Shown: positions 44,262 to 55,983, counted from the first letter of the stretch. The stretch is DNA of 57,144 nt from Sphingobacterium bovisgrunnientis (GCF_009829085.1 NZ_WUQY01000027.1:1-57144), one strand, 5' to 3'. The notes: generated by a model not told the origin, from the sequence alone. Translations and numbers: made by a program.

Positions 44262-45695
44262 ATGTTAGATTTATTGCATACTACTAAAACGCACGACGAG
44301 GCTCGCCAAGGTGAAGCAGTGGAGCTTGCTCCTACAGGGAAAGCTGATGGTAGAAAATTATATATTGAGAGTTACGGATGTCAGATGAATTTCTCTGATA
44401 GTGAGATTGTAGCGTCTATTTTAATTGATCAAGGATTCGAAACTACAAAAGATTACAAAGAAGCTGATGTAGTGTTTATTAATACTTGTTCTATTCGTGA
44501 GAATGCAGAACAACGTGTTAGAAAACGTTTGAAAGAATTCGAAGCTGCCAAAGCTAAAAACCCAGGTCTGGTAGTAGGTGTGTTGGGTTGTATGGCCGAA
44601 CGTTTAAAATCTAAATTTTTAGAAGAAGAGAAATTAGTAGATGTAGTTGTAGGCCCTGATGCTTACCGCGATCTTCCTAACTTAATTAATAAAGTAGAAG
44701 ATGGTAATAAGGCAGTCAATGTTTTATTATCACGCGAAGAAACTTACGCAGACATTAGCCCTGTTCGTTTGAATTCGAATGGCGTATCGGCATTTATATC
44801 AATCATGCGTGGTTGTGATAATATGTGTTCATTCTGTGTAGTTCCGTTTACACGTGGTCGTGAGCGCAGCCGTGATGCGGTTTCTATTGTGAAGGAAGCA
44901 CAAGAGTTATTCAATGCAGGTTATAGAGAAGTAACTTTATTGGGTCAAAATGTTGACTCATACAAATACACCCCAAAAGTAGAGGAAGGACAAGAGCCTT
45001 TACAGACTATTAATTTCGCGAACTTATTGGAATTAGTTGCTCAGGTAAGTCCTGAATTGCGCATTCGTTTTTCTACTTCTCATCCAAAGGATATTACCGA
45101 TGAGGTATTGTACACGATGGCGAAATATGAAAACATCTGTAAGTATATTCACTTACCTGTACAATCAGGTAATTCACGTGTATTGGAGATTATGAACCGT
45201 ACATATGATAGAGAATGGTATATGGAGCGTGTTGATGCGATTCGTCGTATTATGCCAGATTGTGCTATTTCTACCGACGTAATCACAGGTTTTTGTACGG
45301 AGACAGAAGAAGAACATGCTGAGACATTATCTATGATGGACTATGTGAAGTATGACTTCGCATATATGTTTGCATATTCGGAACGTCCAGGGACTTTAGC
45401 GGCAAAACGCTACGAAGATGATATTCCTGAGGAAGTGAAGAAAAGACGACTTACTGAAGTAGTTGATAAGCAGCAAATTCACAGTTTAGAACGTATGACC
45501 CAACATGTTGGTAAAGTACATAAAGTTCTAATAGAAGGTTTTTCTAAACGTTCAGATCTAGATTATTGCGGTCGTAACGATCAGAATGCAATGCTTGTAT
45601 TTCCTGTGGACCCTCGTTACAAAGTAGGTGATTATGTAAATGTAATCGGCGAAAGCTGTACATCTGCTACATTAAAAGGTAAAATTGTTGACTAA
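44262..45695 (+). CDS. miaB: tRNA-2-methylthio-N6-dimethylallyladenosine synthase
   Basis: Radical-SAM methylthiotransferase acting on i6A37 of tRNAs. N-terminal domain with [27 protein letters not shown] and VLGCMAER (three Fe-S cysteines), the radical-SAM C-x3-C-x2-C in [21 protein letters not shown], and a C-terminal TRAM domain. 477 aa. A TAACTTTG box lies at 44235-44242. It leads the cluster miaB - sigma-54 activator - lptE - unknown - secG. Confidence 0.96.
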   Translation: MLDLLHTTKTHDEARQGEAVELAPTGKADGRKLYIESYGCQMNFSDSEIVASILIDQGFETTKDYKEADVVFINTCSIRENAEQRVRKRLKEFEAAKAKNPGLVVGVLGCMAERLKSKFLEEEKLVDVVVGPDAYRDLPNLINKVEDGNKAVNVLLSREETYADISPVRLNSNGVSAFISIMRGCDNMCSFCVVPFTRGRERSRDAVSIVKEAQELFNAGYREVTLLGQNVDSYKYTPKVEEGQEPLQTINFANLLELVAQVSPELRIRFSTSHPKDITDEVLYTMAKYENICKYIHLPVQSGNSRVLEIMNRTYDREWYMERVDAIRRIMPDCAISTDVITGFCTETEEEHAETLSMMDYVKYDFAYMFAYSERPGTLAAKRYEDDIPEEVKKRRLTEVVDKQQIHSLERMTQHVGKVHKVLIEGFSKRSDLDYCGRNDQNAMLVFPVDPRYKVGDYVNVIGESCTSATLKGKIVD

Positions 45696-45714
45696 TTAAT
45701 AGGGGGAAGTTACT

Positions 45715-46986
45715 TTGGATATTCAAAACATCAAAAATAGATTTGGTATTATTGGTAACTCACCGTTGCTTAATCGTGCTATTGATATTGCGAGACAAGT
45801 TGCACCGACGGATATATCTGTTCTGATTCAGGGTGAAAGTGGATCAGGAAAAGAAGTTTTTTCGCATATTATACATCAATTGAGTGCGCGTAAGCATGGG
45901 CCTTTTATCGCGGTGAATTGTGGCGCTATTCCCGAAGGAACAATTGACTCTGAACTATTTGGTCATGAGAAAGGTTCTTTCACGGGTGCACACGAAGCAC
46001 GCAAAGGATATTTTGAAGTTGTAGACGGTGGTACTATCTTTTTGGATGAGGTAGGTGAAATGCCATTGAATACGCAAGCACGTTTGTTGCGGATTCTAGA
46101 ATCTGGTGAATATATTCGTGTCGGATCTTCTAAAGTCCAAAAGACAAATGTACGTGTCGTAGCAGCAACAAATGTGGATGTCTATAATGCGGTGCAAAAA
46201 GGGAAATTTAGAGAAGATCTATACTACCGACTAAATACAGTTCCATTGCGTATTCCATCACTTCGTGAACGTAAAGAAGATATATTTTTACTTTTTCGAA
46301 AGTTTGTTGTGGATTTCGCAGATAAATACAGAACACCAAGTGTGCAATTAACACCTGAGGCACAGGAATTGTTAGCAAACTTTTCATGGCCAGGTAATGT
46401 ACGCCAATTGAAAAACGTAGCGGAGCAAATTGCTATTTTAGAAAAGGAAAGAACATTGGATGCGGCAATTTTAAGTCGTTATATTCCAGTAGAACCTTCA
46501 CAGTCTTCATTACCTGTGTTCGTCAAAGATCAATCAAAAGAAGACTTTTCTGAAAGAGATATTCTGTACAAAGTTCTTTTTGATATGAAAAAAGATATGG
46601 TCGATTTAAAGAAATTGGTGGTAGAATTGCTTCAAAATGGGGTTAATCCATCTTCTTTCGATGAAAATTCGCAATATATCAATCAGCTCTACAATGAAGT
46701 AAAACCGGTGCCAGCGCAATTGTTTGCTCATGAAGAAATGGGAGTGACACCAACGATTATTCATAATCCATCGGCAAATAACCAATCTTCTTCATCTAAT
46801 TATGTATCATTAGACACACAGGATGCGGAAGAAGTCGAAGAATCATTATCTTTAGTGGATAAAGAATCTGATCTTATAAAAAAAGCACTAAAAAAGCACA
46901 AAGGCAAGCGTAAAGCTGCAGCACAAGAATTGGGCATTTCTGAGCGAACTTTGTATAGAAAAATTAAAGACTTAAACTTAGAATAG
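45715..46986 (+). CDS. Sigma-54-dependent transcriptional activator without receiver domain
   Basis: 423 aa. The AAA+ domain starts at the N-terminus: GESGSGKEVFSHIIH (Walker A), ELFGHEKGSFTGA (the GAFTGA loop that contacts sigma-54), GGTIFLDEVGEM (Walker B), REDLYYRLN and WPGNVRQL. A 100-residue linker and a Fis-type helix-turn-helix (GKRKAAAQELGISERTLYRKIKDL) follow. There is no receiver or sensor domain, so activity may be set by expression or partners. The start is TTG, backed by a strong ribosome-binding site (AGGGGGAAG, 45702-45710); no ATG is suitably placed. Confidence 0.93.
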   Translation: MDIQNIKNRFGIIGNSPLLNRAIDIARQVAPTDISVLIQGESGSGKEVFSHIIHQLSARKHGPFIAVNCGAIPEGTIDSELFGHEKGSFTGAHEARKGYFEVVDGGTIFLDEVGEMPLNTQARLLRILESGEYIRVGSSKVQKTNVRVVAATNVDVYNAVQKGKFREDLYYRLNTVPLRIPSLRERKEDIFLLFRKFVVDFADKYRTPSVQLTPEAQELLANFSWPGNVRQLKNVAEQIAILEKERTLDAAILSRYIPVEPSQSSLPVFVKDQSKEDFSERDILYKVLFDMKKDMVDLKKLVVELLQNGVNPSSFDENSQYINQLYNEVKPVPAQLFAHEEMGVTPTIIHNPSANNQSSSSNYVSLDTQDAEEVEESLSLVDKESDLIKKALKKHKGKRKAAAQELGISERTLYRKIKDLNLE

Positions 46987-46997
46987 AACTATCATTT

Positions 46998-47522
46998 ATG
47001 TATCGTATTCGATTAAAATTGCAAGTAGTAATATGCGCGTTTTTGAGTCTGTTGACAGTGAGCTGTGGTATATATAGTTTTACAGGAGGATCGATTCCCA
47101 AGGACATGAAGACTTATTCGGTTCTATATTTCGAGAACTTGGCGCCTATGGTGTATACCACATTAAGCCAAAATCTAACAGAAAGATTGAAAGAACGTAT
47201 CCGTACGCAATCTACATTAAGTCAAGTTAATGCTGATGGCGATGCGATTTTCGAAGGAACAATTACAGGATATACCATCACACCTGCTTCTGTTGGTGCA
47301 GGAAATAACGATCGTGCTCAAAACAGTAGACTAACAATAACTATTAAAGTAAAATACACCAATAAGTTAGATCAGACTGGGGAAAGTGATTTTGAAGATA
47401 GTTTTTCTCAGTTTAAAGAATTTCCAGGCTCAGATGTTACACGTTTTGAAGCTGATTTAAATAAGGAAATTATAGATATGTTAACTGAGGATATTTACAA
47501 TCGCGCTTTTGCTAACTGGTAA
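46998..47522 (+). CDS. lptE: LptE-like LPS-assembly lipoprotein
   Basis: 174 aa. Lipoprotein signal ending LLTVSCG, then the LptE-type domain: YSFTGGSIPKDMKTYSVLYFENLAP, LSQNLTERLKERIRTQSTLSQVNADGDAIFEGTITGYTITP and the final helix EIIDMLTEDIYNRAFANW. It plugs LptD in the outer membrane for LPS insertion. It starts 11 bp after the activator gene and 3 bp before the next, which indicates an operon. Confidence 0.85.
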   Translation: MYRIRLKLQVVICAFLSLLTVSCGIYSFTGGSIPKDMKTYSVLYFENLAPMVYTTLSQNLTERLKERIRTQSTLSQVNADGDAIFEGTITGYTITPASVGAGNNDRAQNSRLTITIKVKYTNKLDQTGESDFEDSFSQFKEFPGSDVTRFEADLNKEIIDMLTEDIYNRAFANW

Positions 47523-47525
47523 TTA

Positions 47526-48833
47526 ATGGATACAATGGCTACCTTGAATACTTCTTATCATTCTCAATATAAACAAGCATTACTAGATCCTACACGCTTA
47601 AGTGAAGAAGAATTGTTGGGCTTGTTACTAAAATATCCATATTCACAACCTTTGATTTTTGCTTATGAACGTCGTAAAAAACTGATTAATCAAGAGTCTC
47701 AAAATAAGGAATTAGCCTTGCTTTATGCACAAAGTGAGAGCTGGTTGCTTAGCTATGTAAATAAGCCAATAGAATCTGATATTAATTTAAAAAGTTCACC
47801 GCTAATTCTTCCAACTGTCGATCAAATTCAAATAGATAAGGATGAGCAATTGATTCCAGAGGAATCCATGAGCTCTGTTGAGATGGCTGATTCAGCTATT
47901 GAAGAGGTAGCTGGTTCTTTGGGCGATCTAGAAGAGCTTAATGCTGCACAAGTTGATCAGCTTGAGGGACTGGGGGAAGCAGTACATGATTCAGTAAATT
48001 ATGAAACGGTTGAATTAGGTAATCTTAATGAACAGATCGAGGAGGACGATATAAAAAATGAGTTACCTGAAGATGTTTTGGATTGTACAGAGCCTGTAGA
48101 AGATACAGCTTCTGAAGAGCAGAGGAGTGAAGATGCTTTAGAATTAGATCGACTTGTACAAGTCGGTGGAATTACTGGAAATTATTTCGTTTTTGATTCT
48201 TATGAAAATAAAGAAAACGAAATTTCTGATGAATTGTCTGAATTAGCAAGTGAATCCGAAGAGTTGGTAACATCAGCTATAGAAAAAGTTGATGATAAAG
48301 ACGATGTTAGTCTCTATAACGACGAATTGATGCCGTATAGTTTTCGTTGGTGGTTATACAAAACTCGATTGGAACATGCTGATACTTACCAGCCCTATGT
48401 TACTTTGAGTGTAGCATTAGCTGAATCCACACCTACTATCAATGTCGCAAAAATAGAAGAAACTATTTTGGATCAGCAGATCAAAGAAAATATTATTCAT
48501 TTCCAAGATCCAGAAGAGAAACTAAGCGAAGAAGTTAAGAAGAAACCCTTGGTGCCTGTTGTGCCTAAAAAAGGGGCAGAAATTATTGAAAAATTTATTC
48601 AAAAGGATCCTATTATTAAGCCTCCTTCTCCAGAAAATATCAATAATGAAAATATGGCAAGACAGAGTGCAGAAGATAATTATTATTTAGTAACTGAGAC
48701 ATTAGCTAATATTTATATTGATCAAGGTTTGCATTTAAAGGCGATTGAGGTATTCAAGAAATTAATTTTGAAATATCCAGAAAAAAAGTCGTATTTTGCA
48801 AACCGAATTGAAGAATTAGAAAAGAACTCATAA
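47526..48833 (+). CDS. Acidic protein with C-terminal TPR-like helices
   Basis: 435 aa. N-terminal helical part (ALLDPTRLSEEELLGLLLKYPYSQPLIFAYERRKKL), a long acidic and probably disordered middle (about residues 100-260), then a helical end with one TPR-like unit (YYLVTETLANIYIDQGLHLKAIEVFKKLILKYPEKKSYFANRIEELE). No signal peptide. It is placed between lptE and secG in an order I associate with Bacteroidota, so it may serve envelope biogenesis; that is inference only. Confidence 0.75.
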   Translation: MDTMATLNTSYHSQYKQALLDPTRLSEEELLGLLLKYPYSQPLIFAYERRKKLINQESQNKELALLYAQSESWLLSYVNKPIESDINLKSSPLILPTVDQIQIDKDEQLIPEESMSSVEMADSAIEEVAGSLGDLEELNAAQVDQLEGLGEAVHDSVNYETVELGNLNEQIEEDDIKNELPEDVLDCTEPVEDTASEEQRSEDALELDRLVQVGGITGNYFVFDSYENKENEISDELSELASESEELVTSAIEKVDDKDDVSLYNDELMPYSFRWWLYKTRLEHADTYQPYVTLSVALAESTPTINVAKIEETILDQQIKENIIHFQDPEEKLSEEVKKKPLVPVVPKKGAEIIEKFIQKDPIIKPPSPENINNENMARQSAEDNYYLVTETLANIYIDQGLHLKAIEVFKKLILKYPEKKSYFANRIEELEKNS

Positions 48834-48851
48834 TTAAAAGCATACATACAA

Positions 48852-49205
48852 ATGACTACATTATTCATCGTCTTAATTATTATCGTTAGTATTTTACTTG
48901 CACTAATCGTGTTGATCCAAAACCCAAAAGGTGGAGGTTTGTCATCAGGTTTTGCAGGTGGAAGTAATTTGATGGGCGTACAACGTACAGGCGATTTTTT
49001 AGAAAAAGGAACTTGGACATTAGTAATTTTATTAATTGTTTTCAGCTTAGCAATTAATATTTTAGGTCCTTCGGGAAGTGTTTCATCAGGAAGTTTATCT
49101 GATCAAATTGAAGCACCTGCTACAGCACCTAAATTGAATTTGAACACAGCACCGACTCAACAACAATCAGCTCCTGCTACAGCTTCTCCTGATTCAAGCA
49201 ATTAA
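48852..49205 (+). CDS. secG: Preprotein translocase subunit SecG
   Basis: 117 aa. Two transmembrane helices (LFIVLIIIVSILLALIVLIQNPKGGGLSSGF and TLVILLIVFSLAINIL) with the conserved QNPKGGGLSSGFAGG loop, and a low-complexity Pro/Ala/Gln tail. It assists SecYE-mediated export. It ends the miaB-secG cluster at a strong terminator. Confidence 0.93.
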   Translation: MTTLFIVLIIIVSILLALIVLIQNPKGGGLSSGFAGGSNLMGVQRTGDFLEKGTWTLVILLIVFSLAINILGPSGSVSSGSLSDQIEAPATAPKLNLNTAPTQQQSAPATASPDSSN

Positions 49206-49226
49206 TAGCAGTTAAAAAGATACTTG

Positions 49227-49255
49227 AGCCTTGCATTTAATGCAAGGCTTTTTTT
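49227..49255 (+). terminator. Terminator after secG
   Basis: AGCCTTGCA (49227-49235), short loop, TGCAAGGCT (49241-49249), then seven T. Confidence 0.88.
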
Positions 49256-49264
49256 GTTAACAAT

Positions 49265-49334
49265 ACACTGTCATCGTGACACCGTGTCAGTCAATAACAC
49301 TGTCAATTTATAGTGCTAAAATGAAAAAATGACA
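49265..49334. promoter_or_regulatory. Array of TGTCA half-sites upstream of groES
   Basis: TGTCA/TGACA occurs at 49269, 49277, 49285, 49301 and 49330, the first four at 8-bp multiples. They form a perfect dyad (TGACACCGTGTCA, 49277-49289) and two identical ACACTGTCA copies 32 bp apart (49265 and 49297). It looks like a regulator-binding array; the protein is unknown. Confidence 0.65.
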
Positions 49335-49356
49335 AGGAAAATGGACAAAAGTGATT

Positions 49357-49372
49357 TGGCATAGTTGATGTT
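49357..49372 (+). promoter_or_regulatory. Possible sigma-54-type promoter of groESL
   Basis: TGGCATAGTTGATGTT has GG-N10-GT, two mismatches from the core TGGCAY-R-N4-TTGCW. TATAAT follows at 49374 but without a -35 at normal distance, and no TAnnTTTG is present. Confidence 0.4.
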
Positions 49373-49418
49373 GTATAATAGTCAAACAAATAATAATAAT
49401 TAAAAACTATATAAGATT

Positions 49419-49694
49419 ATGGCATTAAATATTAAACCTATCGGAGACAGAGTAGTAGTTGAAGCTGCTCCTGCAGAAGAGAAAACGGCTTCTGGATTAT
49501 ACATTCCAGATACAGCAAAAGAAAAACCATCACAAGGTACTGTAGTTGCTGTAGGTTCAGGTAAACCTGAAGAACCATTGACTGTAGCAGTAGGTGACAA
49601 AGTTTTGTACGGTAAGTATGCTGGTACAGAAATCACTTACGAAGGAAAAGAATATTTAATTATGCGTGAGTCTGATATTTACGCAGTTCTTTAA
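49419..49694 (+). CDS. groES: Co-chaperonin GroES
   Basis: 91 aa. Forms the lid of the GroEL folding chamber. Segments [42 protein letters not shown] and the end [13 protein letters not shown] are standard; the mobile loop that binds GroEL is intact. It is separated from groEL by 93 bp and surely cotranscribed. The array and promoter-like element upstream suggest stress control. Confidence 0.98.
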   Translation: MALNIKPIGDRVVVEAAPAEEKTASGLYIPDTAKEKPSQGTVVAVGSGKPEEPLTVAVGDKVLYGKYAGTEITYEGKEYLIMRESDIYAVL

Positions 49695-49769
49695 TCACAA
49701 TTATTTTAATTAATTCTACTTCATAAGGACTAGATTTTGAATTTTAATCATTTACAATCAAATTCTTGA

Positions 49770-51425
<1,656 letters not shown>

Positions 51426-51445
51426 TAATCACTCATATTATCTAT

Positions 51446-51480
51446 AAAAAGGGCTTCAATTTTATTTGAAGCCCTTTTTT
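51446..51480 (+). terminator. Terminator after groEL
   Basis: 14-bp perfect stem (51446-51459 with 51466-51479; core GGGCTTCAA / TTGAAGCCC), 6-nt loop, then a T-run. Confidence 0.92.
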
Positions 51481-51921
51481 TCATCTCAATCCTAAACAAG
51501 GTGAATTCTATTTACGCAGTAAGGAATAATATTTTATGCTACTTAAGCCATATTCACCTTAAATAATTAAATCAGTCTTTTAGCTATGCTATATAAGGCT
51601 TCTTAACTAACTATATTTATAACTTCATAAGCCGCCCCTAAGTCGGATGTACAAGGAAAGACCTTTAGGTGTATAATGGCAAGTTATATGCAGAAGAGAA
51701 TTCTCGCTTTAAATACGCTTTATACATTTTTTAAAATTACTTTTTTCTGGCGTAAAGCGGATTAGGATTTAATTCACTTTTCAGAAATTTATATTTAACT
51801 TTAGTGAAACTAAAGTTAATTTAATTATTTTTCCAAATGTTATTTTTAGCCTTTTGGCGCAACATCATAAAGAATTATTTTTAACCAATAGTTTGATGTT
51901 AGTTTTTACCTAAACGATATT
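51480..51921. other. 442-bp intergenic region before the P-type ATPase
   Basis: No plausible ORF. It contains one perfect dyad at 51795-51819 (TTAACTTTAG, TGAAA loop, CTAAAGTTAA), 102 bp before the ATPase start, which may be an operator, and a weak 7-bp inverted repeat (AACATCA / TGATGTT) closer to the gene. Confidence 0.5.
51795..51819. promoter_or_regulatory. Dyad upstream of the P-type ATPase
   Basis: Two 10-bp arms in perfect inverted symmetry, 5-nt spacer, no T-run. A candidate site for a metal- or stress-responsive regulator. Confidence 0.5.
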
Positions 51922-54450
51922 ATGGCTTATAACATTCCATCCAATTTAACAGGTCTTTCTAAGATAGAACTTGATGATTCTAGAGATAAATTCGGATATA
52001 ACCAACCTGCCGATGTAAAGAAGGGAACATGGTATACGTTGCTTTTCGATATCTTAAAAGAACCAATGTTACTTTTGCTTTTTGCAGTCTCTTTAATATA
52101 CTTGATAGTAGGGGATTTCGAAGAAGCGCTTTTTATGTTAAGTGCAATTGTAGCAGTCTCTGGAATATCTTTTTATCAGGATAATAGAAGTAAGAAAGCC
52201 TTGCAAGCTCTTGAGAAACTCAACGAACCATTAAGTACAGTTATCCGGAATGGAGAAATTCAAGAAATACCAACACCTGAAATTGCTGTGGGCGATTTAT
52301 ACATCATAGAGGAAGGAAAAATGATTAACGCGGACGGTGTAATAGTATACAGCAATGACTTCTCTGTAAATGAAGCATCTCTAACAGGAGAGAGTTACTC
52401 TGTATCTAAAAGTTTACAAAGCGAAGAAAGAGAAGTTTATAGTGGTACTTTAGTTGTGTCTGGTATGGCAGTTATTCAAGTTGAACATATTGGAAGTAAA
52501 ACAAATATTGGGAAAATAGGACAAGCTATTCAAGATATTAAAGAAGAATCTTCACCCTTGCACATTCAGATTACCAAATTCGTAAAATGGATGGCCACTG
52601 TTGGTGTTATCGTATTTTTTATAATATGGGGATATAGTTATTGGCGTTCAGGTGATTTAATAGAAAGCCTATTAGCTGGTTTAACCCTTGCAATGTCGAT
52701 TTTACCAGAAGAAATACCGCTAGCTTTTTCCACCTTCATGGCATTAGGAGCGTGGAAGCTAATGAAAGAAGGTATCGTAATAAAAAGGAGCAGTGTTGTT
52801 GAAACCTTAGGAAGTACTACAGTAATATCTACCGATAAGACAGGAACCATTACTGAAAATTCTATGAAGCTTCCGTTGCTTTACGATTATAGAACTAACC
52901 AGGTTTTTAAGGCCTCAGAATTTAATTCCCCCGAAATTTCCGATTTGATTAATTACGCCATGTGGAGCAGTGAGCCAATTCCTTTTGATCCCATGGAAAT
53001 TACGATCCACCAAGTGTATGAGCAATACACAAACGCCGATATACGAAAGGATTTTAATATGATTCATGAATATCCTTTGGAGGGGAGGCCCCCTATGATG
53101 ACGCATATTTTTGAGGACAAATTTGGGAATCGTATCCTCGCGGCCAAAGGTGCCCCGGAGGCTCTCCTAGAAGCAGCAAGTCTTTCAGAGCAGCAAAAGG
53201 AGGTGTTACGAGAAAAAATAAAAAGTTTTGGAGAACAAGGTTATCGCATCTTAGGAGTTGGGAGGGCGGATTTTAAAGGGAATGTGTTCCTTTCCAATCA
53301 ACAGGATTATGAATTTGAGTTTTTAGGCTTTACAATATTCTATGATCCTCCTAAAAAAGGGATTCAAGATGTATTCAGAAAGATATATGAGGCTGGAATC
53401 AAAGTCAAAGTAATAACTGGGGATAACGCCGAGACGACAAATGCTATTGCCGCGCAAGCTGGAATTAAGAATGAAACGCCTGCCGTAAATGGTGTAGATA
53501 TCGTTAAGCTAAGTCAAGAGGAACTTATCACGTTGTCTCGAAAGACAACATTATTTACACGGATGTTTCCGCAAGCGAAATTGCAAACAGTCAATGCGAT
53601 GAAGGAAGATGGTGAAATTGTTGCCATGTTAGGTGATGGTGTAAATGATGCTCCAGCATTAAAAGCTGCACATATAGGTGTCGCAATGGGTAATAAAGGG
53701 ACAGAAATTGCCAAATCTGCTGCCTTAATGGTTATTACAAATGATGATTTAGGTAAGTTAATTACTGCGATAGCTGCCGGAAGAAGAATTTATGCTAACA
53801 TTAAAAAAGCTATTCAGTATATCATATCTATTCATATCCCAATAATACTGACTGTATCTTTACCTCTTCTTTTGGGGTGGATTTATCCTCATATTCTGAC
53901 TCCTGTACATGTTATATTTTTAGAACTTATTATGGGACCAACGTGCTCTATTGTATATGAAAATGAACCGATGGAAAAGGGGACGATGTCACAAAAGCCA
54001 CGTAGAATGACAGATACTTTCTTGAATTTGAAAGAATTAAGCATGAGTATAATACAAGGGCTCCTTATAACACTAGGCATTTTGTTTGTTTATCAATATG
54101 CTGTACAAAACGATCATAATGAGCAGTCTACAAGATCTATGGTTTTTGCAACAATGATTTTCGCTAATGTGTTTTTGAGTTTAGTTAATCGCTCTTTCAT
54201 CTATAGTCTATTTGAGAGCCTAAAAACCAAGAACAAACTCTTTCCTTTAGTAATTGGCATTACACTGATTTTATTATTTTCAATATTATACATTCCATCG
54301 TTTGCTTATTTCTTTAAAGTGAGAAGTTTAAGTTTGCATGAAGTAGGCTTTACTATTTTAATTGCAGCAATATCAGTATTATGGATCGAAGTATTTAAAT
54401 TCATAAAGTTTCGATTAAAAAGAAATAGAAAGTCTCAAAATGAACTTTAA
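51922..54450 (+). CDS. Cation-translocating P-type ATPase (P2-like)
   Basis: 842 aa ion pump. It has the N-terminal cation-ATPase domain (GLSKIELDDSRDKFGYN), the actuator motif LTGES, the phosphorylation site STDKTGTIT, MLGDGVNDAPALKAAHIGVAMG and about ten transmembrane helices. The helix-4 motif reads ILPEEIPLAF, close to the PEG(L/I)P of calcium pumps, so Ca2+ or a similar divalent ion is most likely; there are no N-terminal heavy-metal domains and no CPC motif, which excludes a copper/zinc P1B type. Single gene. The ion is my inference. Confidence 0.9.
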   Translation: MAYNIPSNLTGLSKIELDDSRDKFGYNQPADVKKGTWYTLLFDILKEPMLLLLFAVSLIYLIVGDFEEALFMLSAIVAVSGISFYQDNRSKKALQALEKLNEPLSTVIRNGEIQEIPTPEIAVGDLYIIEEGKMINADGVIVYSNDFSVNEASLTGESYSVSKSLQSEEREVYSGTLVVSGMAVIQVEHIGSKTNIGKIGQAIQDIKEESSPLHIQITKFVKWMATVGVIVFFIIWGYSYWRSGDLIESLLAGLTLAMSILPEEIPLAFSTFMALGAWKLMKEGIVIKRSSVVETLGSTTVISTDKTGTITENSMKLPLLYDYRTNQVFKASEFNSPEISDLINYAMWSSEPIPFDPMEITIHQVYEQYTNADIRKDFNMIHEYPLEGRPPMMTHIFEDKFGNRILAAKGAPEALLEAASLSEQQKEVLREKIKSFGEQGYRILGVGRADFKGNVFLSNQQDYEFEFLGFTIFYDPPKKGIQDVFRKIYEAGIKVKVITGDNAETTNAIAAQAGIKNETPAVNGVDIVKLSQEELITLSRKTTLFTRMFPQAKLQTVNAMKEDGEIVAMLGDGVNDAPALKAAHIGVAMGNKGTEIAKSAALMVITNDDLGKLITAIAAGRRIYANIKKAIQYIISIHIPIILTVSLPLLLGWIYPHILTPVHVIFLELIMGPTCSIVYENEPMEKGTMSQKPRRMTDTFLNLKELSMSIIQGLLITLGILFVYQYAVQNDHNEQSTRSMVFATMIFANVFLSLVNRSFIYSLFESLKTKNKLFPLVIGITLILLFSILYIPSFAYFFKVRSLSLHEVGFTILIAAISVLWIEVFKFIKFRLKRNRKSQNEL

Positions 54451-54771
54451 ACTTAAGTATGAGTAAGGGCTTTCAGTAAAAATCAAAATATGCTTGTTTC
54501 AAAAGAAAATGATTCAGGTTCTAAGCAAGAATAAAATGCCAAGCAGTCAATTAAGTGAGGTGTCCCTATAATGTGCTTGTAATAAAAGTGCTGAAATTAG
54601 AATTATTTAAGTAAACAAAAATCTAAACTAGCAGAATGATATCTCTATTTTTAAAAAGGAGATTGCTAAAATAAAAAAATTATTTAATTAAGAGCTGCCC
54701 CAATTATCTTGAGGCAGTTCATTATAATTAAGTTTCAAATGAGCTTCTTAATATTTTGATAAAATTAAATA
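54451..54771. other. 321-bp region between the ATPase and hmp
   Basis: Convergent 3' ends. It contains one imperfect hairpin (GAGCTGCC 54692-54699, GGCAGTTC 54713-54720), probably the hmp terminator though it lacks a good T-run. Nothing else recognised. Confidence 0.5.
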
Positions 54772-55983
54772 TTAGTTTACTTGTAAATTGGAAGGTCCGA
54801 ATTCTTCAAAATGAATCGCAGATTTCGGCACATTATTTTCTATAAGAAATGTATAGTGTTTTGAAATGAATGGCGCAGGGCCACAGATATAATATTCTGC
54901 TCGTTGGTCTATAACTTGGTCTTTAATCTTAGAAAGCTCAACCCAACCTTGATGGACAGAAGTTTCTTGATTGATTAATTGCTCATAAAAAATATGTTTC
55001 TCTACATTATTGTAACGATTTGTTATTTCCGCTAGTCTATCTTTAAAAGCATGTACAGCCTCATTACGGCACCCGTGTACCCAAGTTATTTTGAGATTAT
55101 CATTGGCGTTTGATTGGTTTATAAGATTTTCTAACATGGCCATTAATGGTGTTTGCCCTACACCTCCACTTATAAAGACTTTTGGTTTTAGATCTTCATG
55201 TTTTAATACGAAAACCCCTGAAGGTGAAGATAGATCTACAAGGTCTCCTTCACTAATGTAATCATGTAATCTATTACTTATCATGCCATCAGGATGAATA
55301 TTGCCTGTTTCACGTTTTACGGAAATTCGATAATATTTGCCATTAGGACAGCTGGAAATGCTATATTGACGAGGTTGTATTAAATTTAGCTCGGGAAGGA
55401 AGAGACGTAAGCTTACGTATTGTCCGGGTTGGAAATCTGCTACCGGGCCGTTATCTGAAGGGTATAAATAAAATGAAGTTATTTCTGTAGACTCATTAAT
55501 TTTTTTCTTTACCACAAAAGGTCGCCATCCTGTCCAACCACCGTTTTTATTGACGTGATTATTATAAATTTTCTGTTCATGCCCGCTCATTAATTGTGCT
55601 AACTCCTCATAAGCAACTCTCCATGCATTCAGTAATTCCGGCGTTGCACCATCTCCTAATACCTCAGCTATAGATGCAATTAGATGTTTGCCAACAATTG
55701 AATAATGTTCTGGCCGAATATCTAAACTCGTATGTTTATGACCGATATTGTCAATAACAGGTAATAACACAGTAGGATCGTCAATATGTTCGGCATAAGC
55801 TAATATTGTCATAGCCAAGGCTGTTTGTTGTTTGTGATTTTTTTGATTCCCCATGTTGAATACATTTTTAAGTTCGGGGTTATGTTCAAACATACGCGTA
55901 TAAAAATGGGTAGTCAATAATACTCCATGCTCCTTTAGTATGGGAACAGTCGCTTTTACTATGTCTTTTTGATCATTAGTCAT
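54772..55983 (-). CDS. hmp: Flavohemoprotein, nitric oxide dioxygenase
   Basis: About 403 aa. Globin domain first (KATVPILKEHGVLLTTHFYTRMFEHNPELKNVFN, with the heme-side HKHTSLDIRPEHY), then a ferredoxin-reductase module with FAD site RQYSISS and NAD site FISGGVGQTPLMAMLE...CGPAPFI. It oxidises NO to nitrate at the expense of NAD(P)H. An ORF start at 56004 lies inside a palindrome; MTNDQKD at 55983 is the usual N-terminus. It follows the Rrf2-type regulator gene on the same strand. Confidence 0.95.
   Translation of the reverse strand: MTNDQKDIVKATVPILKEHGVLLTTHFYTRMFEHNPELKNVFNMGNQKNHKQQTALAMTILAYAEHIDDPTVLLPVIDNIGHKHTSLDIRPEHYSIVGKHLIASIAEVLGDGATPELLNAWRVAYEELAQLMSGHEQKIYNNHVNKNGGWTGWRPFVVKKKINESTEITSFYLYPSDNGPVADFQPGQYVSLRLFLPELNLIQPRQYSISSCPNGKYYRISVKRETGNIHPDGMISNRLHDYISEGDLVDLSSPSGVFVLKHEDLKPKVFISGGVGQTPLMAMLENLINQSNANDNLKITWVHGCRNEAVHAFKDRLAEITNRYNNVEKHIFYEQLINQETSVHQGWVELSKIKDQVIDQRAEYYICGPAPFISKHYTFLIENNVPKSAIHFEEFGPSNLQVN

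Noticed and set aside
49374..49379. TATAAT before groES as a sigma-70-type -10 box
   Set aside because: The nearest TTGGCA is only 12 bp upstream and Bacteroidota promoters use TAnnTTTG, so the match is probably due to AT-richness.
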